Assembly (NCBI GenBank): GCA_020723305.1
Contig: DYJC01000001.1
Location: forward strand, 328,661 to 392,660
Length of the DNA stretch: 64,000 nucleotides
Source of the DNA: Desulfosudis oleivorans
Lineage (GTDB): Bacteria; Desulfobacterota; Desulfobacteria; Desulfobacterales; SURF-7
Direction: 5' to 3'
The translations under genes were made by a program, and so were the position numbers. A model generated the notes under the pieces. That model was not told the DNA's origin. It saw only the letters and a list, made by a program, of their open reading frames with translations, and did no database searches. Shown here one piece after another: positions 9,804 to 17,723 of the stretch; position 1 is the stretch's first letter; each line of letters begins with the position of its first letter.

Positions 9804-10520
9804 TCATTTGTGATATTCCTTCATCACAAGCTTCATGTCCTCCCAAACATCTCTTTTCCTGCTTTCATCTTTCAGCAGCAATGAAGGATGATAGGTCGGC
9901 ATTATTTTAATGCCGCCGAATTGATGGAACCTGCCTCTTAGAGCTGAAAGCGGCTTCGTGGTGTTTAAAACAGCATGTGTCGATACCTCCCCGAGTGTAC
10001 AGATTATGTCCGGTTGAACCGCCTGAATCTGACGATGCAGCAAAGGAAGACAAGCATTAATCTCTTCCTGTACAGGCACTCTCTTTCCGGGAGGAATGCA
10101 TTTGATCACATTGCACAAATAAACATTTTCCCTGGTGAATCCCATTGCATGGATAATTTTTGTTAAAAGTTCACCGGCTTCACCGACAAACGGGCGTCCC
10201 TGTTTTTCATCTTCCAAATCCGGATAATCTCCGATAAACATCAACCCGGCTTTCGGGTCGCCGCTACCGAATACAACCTGTTTTCTGTCGGCGGAAAGAT
10301 GGCAGCAGCGGCAATCCTTTGCCATCCTTTCGATATTGTAGATTGTTTCAGTATGAAATCTTCCACCGCTACCCCACTCCTGCATCTGTTCAATTGCGTG
10401 TGCAGAACAATCAAAGCCGCTGCATCCCAATGTCGATAAAAACTGAAAATAATTGCGAATCTCATGGACAAGGCTTTGGGGGCCGCCTGAGGGATCTGAA
10501 TCAGTTTTGAGCATCAACAA
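9804..10520 (-). CDS. Family 4 uracil-DNA glycosylase (iron-sulfur)
   Basis: A 238-residue UDG. CRCCHLSADRKQVVFGSG begins the catalytic core; GRPFVGEAGELL and the C-terminal PTYHPSLLL are the characteristic active-site motifs. Cysteines in CRCC, CNVIKCIPP and INACLPL match the [4Fe-4S] ligands of families 4 and 5. It excises uracil from DNA. About 70 N-terminal residues precede the core, as in many deltaproteobacterial members. The start overlaps the coaBC 3' end by 20 bp, so the two genes are coupled. Confidence 0.88.
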   Translation of the reverse strand: MLMLKTDSDPSGGPQSLVHEIRNYFQFLSTLGCSGFDCSAHAIEQMQEWGSGGRFHTETIYNIERMAKDCRCCHLSADRKQVVFGSGDPKAGLMFIGDYPDLEDEKQGRPFVGEAGELLTKIIHAMGFTRENVYLCNVIKCIPPGKRVPVQEEINACLPLLHRQIQAVQPDIICTLGEVSTHAVLNTTKPLSALRGRFHQFGGIKIMPTYHPSLLLKDESRKRDVWEDMKLVMKEYHK

Positions 10521-11715
10521 TTACCCTTTCAGCAATATAATCCAGAAGGATATTTGCAACCTCTTCTTTTTCCATAGTTGGAAATGATTTTTTTGAGCCG
10601 CCTGGGAAATATAGGGTTACCTTATTGGTATCTGTTCCAAACCCGGATTCTGAACTTCCGACAATATTACCAACAATCATATCCAGATTTTTCTCCTGAA
10701 GTTTTTCCCGGGCATAGGTATCAAGATCATTTGTCTCGGCAGCGAATCCGACTAGAACCTGATGCGTTTTCCTTTTGCCAAGCTCCTTTAGAATATCCAT
10801 ATTTTTATCCAGTTGTAAAATCAATTTTTCATCTTTTTTCTTGATCTTTTGTTCTGATAGGACATTGGGTTTATAATCCGCAACAGCCGCGACCTTAATA
10901 ATGATGTCACTCGATTCCATATTTTCAAATATTGCAGCTGCCATTTCATCAGCGGTTTTCACCTGAATCATATGAACCCCGATGGGTGAACGAAGTGCAG
11001 TGGGTCCGGATACAAGTGTCACATCCGCCCCTCGATGCTCGGCTGCTTTGGCAACAGCATATCCCATTTTACCGGATGAATGATTGCTGATAAAACGGAC
11101 AGGATCGATCGGTTCCATGGTTGGCCCGGCAGACACGAGAATTTTCTGATGAAGCAAATCCTTATTGCAGAGCTGCTTTCCAAGTCTGTCTGCAATATAT
11201 TCAGGGCTTGGTAAACGACCAGCCCCGGTCATACCACATGCAAGCTCTCCCGCATCCGGCTCAAGTATGATAAATCCATCAGACTCCAGGATGTCTATAT
11301 TCCGCTGCACGGCTCTATTTTCATACATATTTGTATTCATTGCCGGGCAGATGATCCTGGGTGAAGTTACAGCCAGCATGAAAGTGCTTAACGCATCATC
11401 GGCAATGCCGTTTGCCAGCTTTCCAATCATATTGGCAGTCGCAGGTGCAATGATCACCGCATCGGACTCCTGTGCCCATGAGATATGCCGGATTGCGCCT
11501 TGGCTTTCCTCTTCAAACAGGCTGACACATACCGGATTTCCGGATAATGCCTCAAATGTTACTTTTCCGATAAATGCCTCTGCATTCCGGGTCATAATCA
11601 CCTTGACCGAGGCGCCCTGTTTTACAAGAATTCTTAATAATTCCGGAATTTTGTAAGCAGAAATTCCTCCACAGACACCCAGTACGATATTCTTATTTTG
11701 AAAAATGCCGGACAT
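10501..11715 (-). CDS. coaBC: Bifunctional phosphopantothenoylcysteine decarboxylase / phosphopantothenate-cysteine ligase
   Basis: A 404-residue Dfp protein, full length. The N-terminal CoaC flavoprotein domain shows GVCGGISAYK, the active-site His in RHISWAQ and PAMNTNMY (the conserved Asn substrate motif), plus GAGRLPSP of the substrate flap. The C-terminal CoaB domain shows VSAGPTMEPIDPVRFISN, SSGKMGYAVA and KIKKK. It makes 4'-phosphopantetheine from 4'-phosphopantothenate and cysteine. It heads a three-gene minus-strand unit with the glycosylase and FKBP genes. Confidence 0.95.
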   Translation of the reverse strand: MSGIFQNKNIVLGVCGGISAYKIPELLRILVKQGASVKVIMTRNAEAFIGKVTFEALSGNPVCVSLFEEESQGAIRHISWAQESDAVIIAPATANMIGKLANGIADDALSTFMLAVTSPRIICPAMNTNMYENRAVQRNIDILESDGFIILEPDAGELACGMTGAGRLPSPEYIADRLGKQLCNKDLLHQKILVSAGPTMEPIDPVRFISNHSSGKMGYAVAKAAEHRGADVTLVSGPTALRSPIGVHMIQVKTADEMAAAIFENMESSDIIIKVAAVADYKPNVLSEQKIKKKDEKLILQLDKNMDILKELGKRKTHQVLVGFAAETNDLDTYAREKLQEKNLDMIVGNIVGSSESGFGTDTNKVTLYFPGGSKKSFPTMEKEEVANILLDYIAERVIVDAQN

Positions 11716-12053
11716 AAAACCGACTCCACTTTACAGAATAACTGCAAAAGACTGAACAGCTTCCTTGTGTAAAAAAAGTCTTTTGTTCTTACCGTTGAAA
11801 AAAATGTACTTGAAATGGATACTGATTAGGATTCAGTATACTTTTCTATCATGAAAGTCAAATATAAGGAATCCGGAAAATATTCGGAATATTGAACTCT
11901 TTTTCACACCTTCATGATCAAAACCATCCTTGGCTGTTCTCATTTTTCGCTTCACAACAGAAATATATTTCAAAAACAGCATAACTTATTTGCACTTTGC
12001 TCATAAAATTATCTTTTAACATTAATCATATAAATTCATAATACAATATCTGT

Positions 12054-12067
12054 TTGCATGCATGCAA
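12054..12067. promoter_or_regulatory. Palindromic candidate operator upstream of the MarR gene
   Basis: TTGCATGCATGCAA is a perfect 14-bp palindrome about 58 bp before the MarR start. MarR dimers bind such palindromes and often repress their own genes, so this is a reasonable autoregulatory site. The rest of 11716-12082 is AT-rich and holds no gene that I can see. Confidence 0.45.
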
Positions 12068-12124
12068 TTAATATGATAGCAGTTGTTCCCATCAATGATA
12101 CAATTGCAAAAAGGACGGAAACAG

Positions 12125-12589
12125 ATGGTTTTGAATCTCCCCAGGAATGAAGCGGATCAGATTCTCTTCAGCACCATGGCAGCCATATATCAATTTGAAC
12201 GTCGGAAAGTTCAGCTTTTTGGAATCAATTATGAAGCTTTCTATCTCCTTCATTTTCTCAGGCGTCGATCCTCAGCGAAAATGAGTGAGATAGCGGAAGA
12301 GATGAATATCCACATCAGCACCGCAAGCCGTACGGTTGGTCGACTGGAGAAACGGAATTTTGTTTCCCGAAAAAAAGACCCGGTCGACAAACGAAGCATA
12401 CTGGTCTCCCTGGAGCCGGAAGGGGAAATTGTGGTCAAGGCATCAGAGGATCATTCCTTTGAAACCATTTTAAAGAATCTGGAAGGATTAAGCGATGAAA
12501 CCATTCAGGCAATCATCACGACCGCTGTTCACTTTCATCAGATACTCAGGATTCCTGTGATGAAATCCTATACTGGTGAATCTGCCTGA
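12125..12589 (+). CDS. MarR family transcriptional regulator
   Basis: A winged-helix regulator of about 154 residues from the ATG at 12125, which has an AAGGACGG ribosome site; earlier in-frame ATGs at 12083 and 12095 are possible. The wHTH is visible as MSEIAEEMNIHISTASRTVGRL followed by KRNFVSRKKDPVDKRSILV, the wing with the conserved D-x-R-S. The ligand is unknown. It precedes the unknown gene at 12710 and the DUF362 gene on the same strand, which are candidate targets along with itself. Confidence 0.85.
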   Translation: MVLNLPRNEADQILFSTMAAIYQFERRKVQLFGINYEAFYLLHFLRRRSSAKMSEIAEEMNIHISTASRTVGRLEKRNFVSRKKDPVDKRSILVSLEPEGEIVVKASEDHSFETILKNLEGLSDETIQAIITTAVHFHQILRIPVMKSYTGESA

Positions 12590-12709
12590 ATCATGAAAAG
12601 AACAGCAACCATGGCAGAAGGAATGCCGGGCAATGGAAAACATGATTGATCAAGGAAATACAATTTATTCTATAACCGTTTTCAGTTTACAAGAAAGGAG
12701 AATTTAAAA

Positions 12710-13381
12710 ATGGGCCTGATAGCAAACCTGTTATACATCCTCGGCATCGGAGTGGTCATCATGATCGCCCTGAATATTATCAATGTGCTGCAAGCAGGCA
12801 GCAAAAAACCGGACGGCCGGACAATGGAACAGATCCTTGGAGTAAAACCGGAAAAAGCAACCTATGATCATATGGAAAAACTGTCACGAAGCGAAAAAAT
12901 GCAGCTTTTCTATGCTGCCTCAACACCCGAGCTTAATGAATTCAACGGTGAATACCAGGCAAAACTGTTAAGCGGCGGTGTCCTTGGAGGGTCCTCGGCA
13001 TTTTTTACGCACCATGTATTTCCATACGGAAAATTGACGATGAACACCAAATGGGTTGGAAAAGGCTTTCAGAGTACCGGTGCGAATTCCGGAATCGGTT
13101 ATAATATTTTTACACAACAGAATGGTAAAACCCTCAGGATCCGTGCAATCGACACCTCCATGGTGCCGACAAAAATTGGAAAGGATGGAAAGCGTTCCTT
13201 TCAGATCAACTATAGCCGATTAAACAGCGGAATGATCCATTCCATGCGGGATGAAATCCGGAAGATAAACAACAACCTCTATATCGGTGCCGGATATATG
13301 GGGCTTGGCGGCGGTTCAATGAACCCGGCCCCGTTCGCGCTCATCGGTCCTCCCAAACCCTGGGTAGGTGCAGACAAGTAG
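12710..13381 (+). CDS. Hypothetical membrane-anchored protein
   Basis: A 223-residue protein that I do not recognise. Residues 1-26 form one transmembrane segment (LLYILGIGVVIMIALNIINVL); the remainder is soluble and ends in a glycine- and proline-rich tail (GAGYMGLGGG, then NPAPFALIGPPKPW). A good AAAGGAG ribosome site stands before the ATG. It is followed after 34 bp by the DUF362 gene, and both may be one unit behind the MarR gene. Confidence 0.6.
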   Translation: MGLIANLLYILGIGVVIMIALNIINVLQAGSKKPDGRTMEQILGVKPEKATYDHMEKLSRSEKMQLFYAASTPELNEFNGEYQAKLLSGGVLGGSSAFFTHHVFPYGKLTMNTKWVGKGFQSTGANSGIGYNIFTQQNGKTLRIRAIDTSMVPTKIGKDGKRSFQINYSRLNSGMIHSMRDEIRKINNNLYIGAGYMGLGGGSMNPAPFALIGPPKPWVGADK

Positions 13382-13415
13382 GGAGTGATATCCTCTCTCA
13401 GGAGATATTTGAGAA

Positions 13416-14819
13416 ATGGAAATGAAACAGGAAAAACCCACTGTAATCGTAAAAAGATGTGAAACATATGACCAGGCCGGAATTATGGAAATTTTTCAAA
13501 ACGGCATGGCAGAAATTGATTTCAAGCCACGAGGAAAAATTTTTGTCAAACCCAATGTTGTGTTTTCCACAAAAGATGGGAAATATGGTTCAACCGCTTA
13601 TACGGACACCGCTGTTATCGGTGGGTCTTTGCTGGCCCTGTCCAGAACAAAGGGAGTCAGGCGTGTTGATATGGGAGAAAAAACAGCCATTGGTTACCCG
13701 ACCCGCCTGACATTTAAAAACGCGGGATATTATGATGTGGTTAAATCCATTCAACCACAGACAGAGGCTCCGGTCCGAATATTCTGTATTGATGAACATC
13801 CAAGAGACAGGGTGTTTGTCGGCGGAAAAGTTCATGACACCCTGAAGATCTCCCGGAAAATGGCCAGGGCGGATTGTAAAATCTATCTGCCAAAACTGAA
13901 ATGTCACTGTGTCAGCTCCATGACCGGCGCGGTAAAACTCAACATCGGAATCTGTTCGGATGACGAGCGTGCCATCCGGCACGACTTCCTGCTGAATGAC
14001 AAGATTGTCGATCTTCTGGAGGTGGGCACTCCGGATTTTATCATGATGGATGCCATTGATGTGGGTGTGGGGAATGAAGCGGTCCCGACCCCCCGGAAAC
14101 TTGGATTGATCATCATGGGAACCAATCCATTAGCCGTGGATCTTGTGGGTGCCAGGCTATTGGGATATAACCTGAAAGATGTTCCATACCTGCAACGCGC
14201 CGTAGAGCGAGGATATACACCATCGGACATCAACGATATAAGGATCACCGGCGATCTGCATTCCGTTGAAGACCTGGACAAAGCAGCCGAAAGACTTCTT
14301 CCCTATGATGATGAATATTTCAGATGGCAGAATATTGAAAAGGACCTGGCAAGGCTTGAGAGCCCTATCCGGTTTTACTGGGGATATACCCATCGCCGGG
14401 AACAGGAAAAATGCCTGACCGGATGCATCATGGGTATCAAAATGTTTTTCGGATTCCTGGAGCGGTATGCCGGAGCGGAAGCATTCAGGAATGCAAAGCC
14501 AGCGGTTATGGTGGTCGGCGAAATTCAAGAAAGGATTGACGCAAAAGGGCAGGAAGTCTTCATGATCGGAAGTTGTTCCCGGGCAGATGTCGTGAACGCG
14601 AAAAAAATCATCCGAATCGACAACTGCTTCACGACAGCCGTCGATCTCGCACAGACCATCCGGGGAAGGCTCGGCATACCGGCGCCCATCCTGGATGCGG
14701 AAGAAGTTCTGCCGCTGATCAAAAATCTGGCCATAGCGTCCATCATGAAACTGATCAGTTTCAGATATTTTCAGGATATTGGTTTTTTCCTGAAAAGAGG
14801 ATTGCAGAAACGGATCTGA
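13416..14819 (+). CDS. DUF362 family protein
   Basis: A 467-residue protein whose first 300 residues match DUF362: FVKPNVVFSTKDGKYGSTA, the LPKLKCHCVSSMTGAVKLN segment and GNEAVPTPRKLG with DLVGARLLGY. The family is common in anaerobes and is often fused to ferredoxin domains; none is present here. The C-terminal 150 residues carry a few cysteines (CLTGCIMG, IGSCSRADVV, IDNCFT) in a segment I cannot name. The biochemical role is unknown. Its stop lies 20 bp from the convergent end of the BREX operon. Confidence 0.75.
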   Translation: MEMKQEKPTVIVKRCETYDQAGIMEIFQNGMAEIDFKPRGKIFVKPNVVFSTKDGKYGSTAYTDTAVIGGSLLALSRTKGVRRVDMGEKTAIGYPTRLTFKNAGYYDVVKSIQPQTEAPVRIFCIDEHPRDRVFVGGKVHDTLKISRKMARADCKIYLPKLKCHCVSSMTGAVKLNIGICSDDERAIRHDFLLNDKIVDLLEVGTPDFIMMDAIDVGVGNEAVPTPRKLGLIIMGTNPLAVDLVGARLLGYNLKDVPYLQRAVERGYTPSDINDIRITGDLHSVEDLDKAAERLLPYDDEYFRWQNIEKDLARLESPIRFYWGYTHRREQEKCLTGCIMGIKMFFGFLERYAGAEAFRNAKPAVMVVGEIQERIDAKGQEVFMIGSCSRADVVNAKKIIRIDNCFTTAVDLAQTIRGRLGIPAPILDAEEVLPLIKNLAIASIMKLISFRYFQDIGFFLKRGLQKRI

Positions 14820-14838
14820 TTCGTATCTCATCTGGGTG

Positions 14839-15597
14839 TTATTTTTGTTTCAGTTTCAACAGCTCATCATCCAGTCCATATCGAACGACGTCTAAACGAT
14901 CACTGCATTTTGCAATAAAATCTCCAGACAAGACTGGAAGCTGGAACGGAAAAAAGGCCGGATTGTTCAACAACAGGGCCATTGCCCCCCTTGCATCAGG
15001 TGTGGCGTGAAGTACGGACTCTACCATCAGAATGGCTATATTGGGATCAACCACGCTGACAGGCGCTGCTTTCTCATAGCAACCTTTTGTCTCGGAGTCG
15101 TTCAATGCTCCCCAGGCCACAAAAGAGCGGACTGTGTAACGAGCATTTCTTGAAACCGTCCCCCTGTCTCCATACTGTTCTTTCATGCGCCCAAACACTT
15201 GTGCCTGAGTTATCCGGTCTTGAAGGTTGAGAAGTCTTCCAACTTGTTTAGCCACGTTATACCAAAATGGATAGGAAGCGGAAATAATTGCCCAATGAAG
15301 CGGAAACCACTGGGAGGAAGGATAAGTTTGGGCGACCCGAAGAGCATCATCACGAAAAGAAACCAATTCAGGATCTGGAGAAAACCAAGAAGAGAGAATC
15401 CCGATTGCCATGCCGTATGTTTTCTGACCTCTCTCACCAACACCCCCACTCTGTTTTTGTGTGCTGAGAAATTGATCCAACTCTGACCGAATTTGCTTTT
15501 CATTCATACCAGAAAGTATCAGTTGGACAGTACGATCCATCCAATGCATCTGTATCGTCTGTTTAATACCCAATTTTTGGTGTCTGTTGCCCGTCAT
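14839..15597 (-). CDS. brxA: BREX type 3 protein BrxA
   Basis: A 252-residue protein, last gene of the BREX-3 operon. Identification rests mainly on position (brxA follows pglZ in type 3 loci) together with its general look: a basic, helical protein (RTVQLILSGMNEKQIRSELD, FPLHWAIISASYPFWYNVAK) consistent with the NusB-like DNA-binding BrxA proteins. No catalytic motif is visible. Its ATG overlaps the pglZ stop by 4 bp, so translation is coupled. Confidence 0.75.
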   Translation of the reverse strand: MTGNRHQKLGIKQTIQMHWMDRTVQLILSGMNEKQIRSELDQFLSTQKQSGGVGERGQKTYGMAIGILSSWFSPDPELVSFRDDALRVAQTYPSSQWFPLHWAIISASYPFWYNVAKQVGRLLNLQDRITQAQVFGRMKEQYGDRGTVSRNARYTVRSFVAWGALNDSETKGCYEKAAPVSVVDPNIAILMVESVLHATPDARGAMALLLNNPAFFPFQLPVLSGDFIAKCSDRLDVVRYGLDDELLKLKQK

Positions 15598-17621
15598 CGT
15601 GACCTCCTTTCAAATTTCACAAGGGGCACGATGACTTCCTCGATAGCGACGCCGCCATGTCCGACGATTGAATCTCCCGGTTTTACAAAAGCATCCCGGC
15701 CTCCGACTACGAGCGGAAAATAATTATCGGGAAGGCCGATTGGCTGCCACTCATGGGCAAATGCAAATGTTTCGGCAACCTGTGATCTAAACTCCGGGGT
15801 CGGGTAAACACGAACCCGTTCACCGCGAGTTTCAGCAATCACACCTTCAGATGGACGCCCCTTGCCGTCACATTCGATGTTGCCATGATCGGCCGTCAGC
15901 CAGACCTCATACCCATAGTCCAGCAGATGTCCGATCATCGCACCAAGGAAGCCGCGCTGACACCATTGTTTGATCTGGTTGTGCATACCGGCGGCACCAA
16001 GCTGCATGCCATGCATGATCTTGTCGACCTTGTCCACCACCAGCCCCACCACCATGGTTTTGCCAGGATGGATAATAGCATCAAGTACGGTGCAGGCATC
16101 ACCATCACCCAGGCCGCGCTGGTAAGCGACATCCAGTCGGGAGAGGCCATGCCCTTCCCAGAGCTGTTTCCAGAGCTTCTCTTCACTATCGGTTGAATTG
16201 ATAGACGTTCGGAAATAAAGCGGCGGTTTTCCGGAAAAGATTGATTGCCTCGATACCGAGGTCAGCGTCGGAATCCAGGCAAAGGTTGCGGATTCTCGCA
16301 TGACCAGATTGGCGTCCTGCTTTTGCAGAAGCTGACGGACGGTAACCCATTGATCCAGGGCAAGGCCATCCACCACGATCAAGGCCGCTCGATTGTTCCC
16401 AGAACCTTCCACGTCACGAGCCAGACGTCGCGGCACATGGTGCAGCATGGCCGGGTTGGTCGGAGGCAGGTTGATCAGGCTGGCATAGTGGTTCCTCAGC
16501 CATCCCGCAAAGGTCGTGTTCAAGGCATCGCCAATTTCTTTGAGCTGTTTCTGATGCCGGGTGCTATTACCGCCATGAACCAATGAAGAGAGCTCGGCCC
16601 ATTTCAGGGCAAAGGCAGTCCAATCCGAGTATCGCGATTCCGTCGGCGGAAGCTGATTTTCGACAAGGTCAAACAAACGGGAGATCCGAAGCTCGTCATC
16701 GTCCACGCCGGACGTAGCGATACCGCTTCGAACCCAAGACCCGGCATCTACTTCAATTCCATCGGCCAGAACCGGAGCAAGCTTCCCTTCAACGAACAGA
16801 TTGTCAATGTAAACCTTGATATCCTGATGATCGAACGGCAAAAGATCCGGTCCGGGGTATTTGAGACCATATTGCGGAGAGTCTTCTCTGACCTGCTCCG
16901 CCTTGCCCAGCCTGCCAAGGAATACCGGCCAACGCTCCTGGAGAAATGCGAAAAACGCTTCCTCATCGGGTATGATTTCGTCCAAGGGCCAGGCCTTGAA
17001 GCTGTCATGGCTTTTAAGCACCTGAATAAACCGTTCCGTCAAGGTAAGTGGAATCTGCATCTTCCCATAGTGCAAGCGAAGCAAAGCCCGCAGTAATTCC
17101 ACTTCATTGGCAATCAGCTCAGCGGCGATACCGAACACATGGCGGAGGATGAAATCCTTGGTAGCGTTATCGCCCATACGATCCGGCGGCGACTTGTGCT
17201 GGGCTTCAAATAGCGCATCCAAAAGACTCCGGTCTAGTTTCTCAATGACCGGGTAACTCAGGTTGGGGAACAGCTCACCCAGATTGAAAGAGAGCTTTCT
17301 GCCTGCCTGGAGCAGGTCATAAGGCAACGATTCCAACCCGGCATCCTGCAACCGTAGAATCACCACCAGATCGGTATGTTCACCCCGATCCCAGACCGAG
17401 CGATATTTCGATTCATAGGCATATCTGAATTCAACCGGATCGTTGAACTCAATCAGTTCGAACCCACGCCCGCGAAGCTCAAGTGCCAATTTCTCTTCGG
17501 TCAACAGACTGTCCGGATCGGCTACCAGGGTCAGTTTACTGACGTTGGGAACAAAGTCATTCAGGATGGCGTCTCGCCAGGAAGGAGAGTGCGAAGTGCG
17601 TTGTGCGGAGTGCGTTGTCAT
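15594..17621 (-). CDS. pglZ: BREX type 3 PglZ phosphatase-superfamily protein
   Basis: About 675 residues from the ATG at 17621, chosen for its GGAAAGGAG ribosome site; an upstream in-frame start at 17693 would lack one. The C-terminal third is the PglZ domain of the alkaline phosphatase superfamily: ALIVVDGLALDQW (metal-binding Asp), LTADHGNIECDGKGRP (DHG) and IVGHGGVAIEEVIVPL (terminal His). PglZ is a core component of all BREX systems and is required for defence and methylation. Codons 2 to about 11 (THSAQRTSHS) are made of the local heptamer repeat, so the native N-terminus may have been altered. Confidence 0.92.
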   Translation of the reverse strand: MTTHSAQRTSHSPSWRDAILNDFVPNVSKLTLVADPDSLLTEEKLALELRGRGFELIEFNDPVEFRYAYESKYRSVWDRGEHTDLVVILRLQDAGLESLPYDLLQAGRKLSFNLGELFPNLSYPVIEKLDRSLLDALFEAQHKSPPDRMGDNATKDFILRHVFGIAAELIANEVELLRALLRLHYGKMQIPLTLTERFIQVLKSHDSFKAWPLDEIIPDEEAFFAFLQERWPVFLGRLGKAEQVREDSPQYGLKYPGPDLLPFDHQDIKVYIDNLFVEGKLAPVLADGIEVDAGSWVRSGIATSGVDDDELRISRLFDLVENQLPPTESRYSDWTAFALKWAELSSLVHGGNSTRHQKQLKEIGDALNTTFAGWLRNHYASLINLPPTNPAMLHHVPRRLARDVEGSGNNRAALIVVDGLALDQWVTVRQLLQKQDANLVMRESATFAWIPTLTSVSRQSIFSGKPPLYFRTSINSTDSEEKLWKQLWEGHGLSRLDVAYQRGLGDGDACTVLDAIIHPGKTMVVGLVVDKVDKIMHGMQLGAAGMHNQIKQWCQRGFLGAMIGHLLDYGYEVWLTADHGNIECDGKGRPSEGVIAETRGERVRVYPTPEFRSQVAETFAFAHEWQPIGLPDNYFPLVVGGRDAFVKPGDSIVGHGGVAIEEVIVPLVKFERRSR
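17589..17616. repeat. Heptamer repeat array 1 (GTGCGNN x4)
   Basis: Four perfect 7-bp units in a row: GTGCGAA, GTGCGTT, GTGCGGA, GTGCGTT. It sits in the first codons of pglZ. An inverted partner lies at 17736-17749, so the two could pair across a 119-bp loop. Confidence 0.85.
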
Positions 17622-17723
17622 TCTCTTGCGCTCCTTTCCAGTGATGATCGAAGCCCTCCAATTGCCCGACTCAAGGCAATGCACTGTTCGCAAATAGCGG
17701 AGCTGTAAGCGAATCGTTCGACC

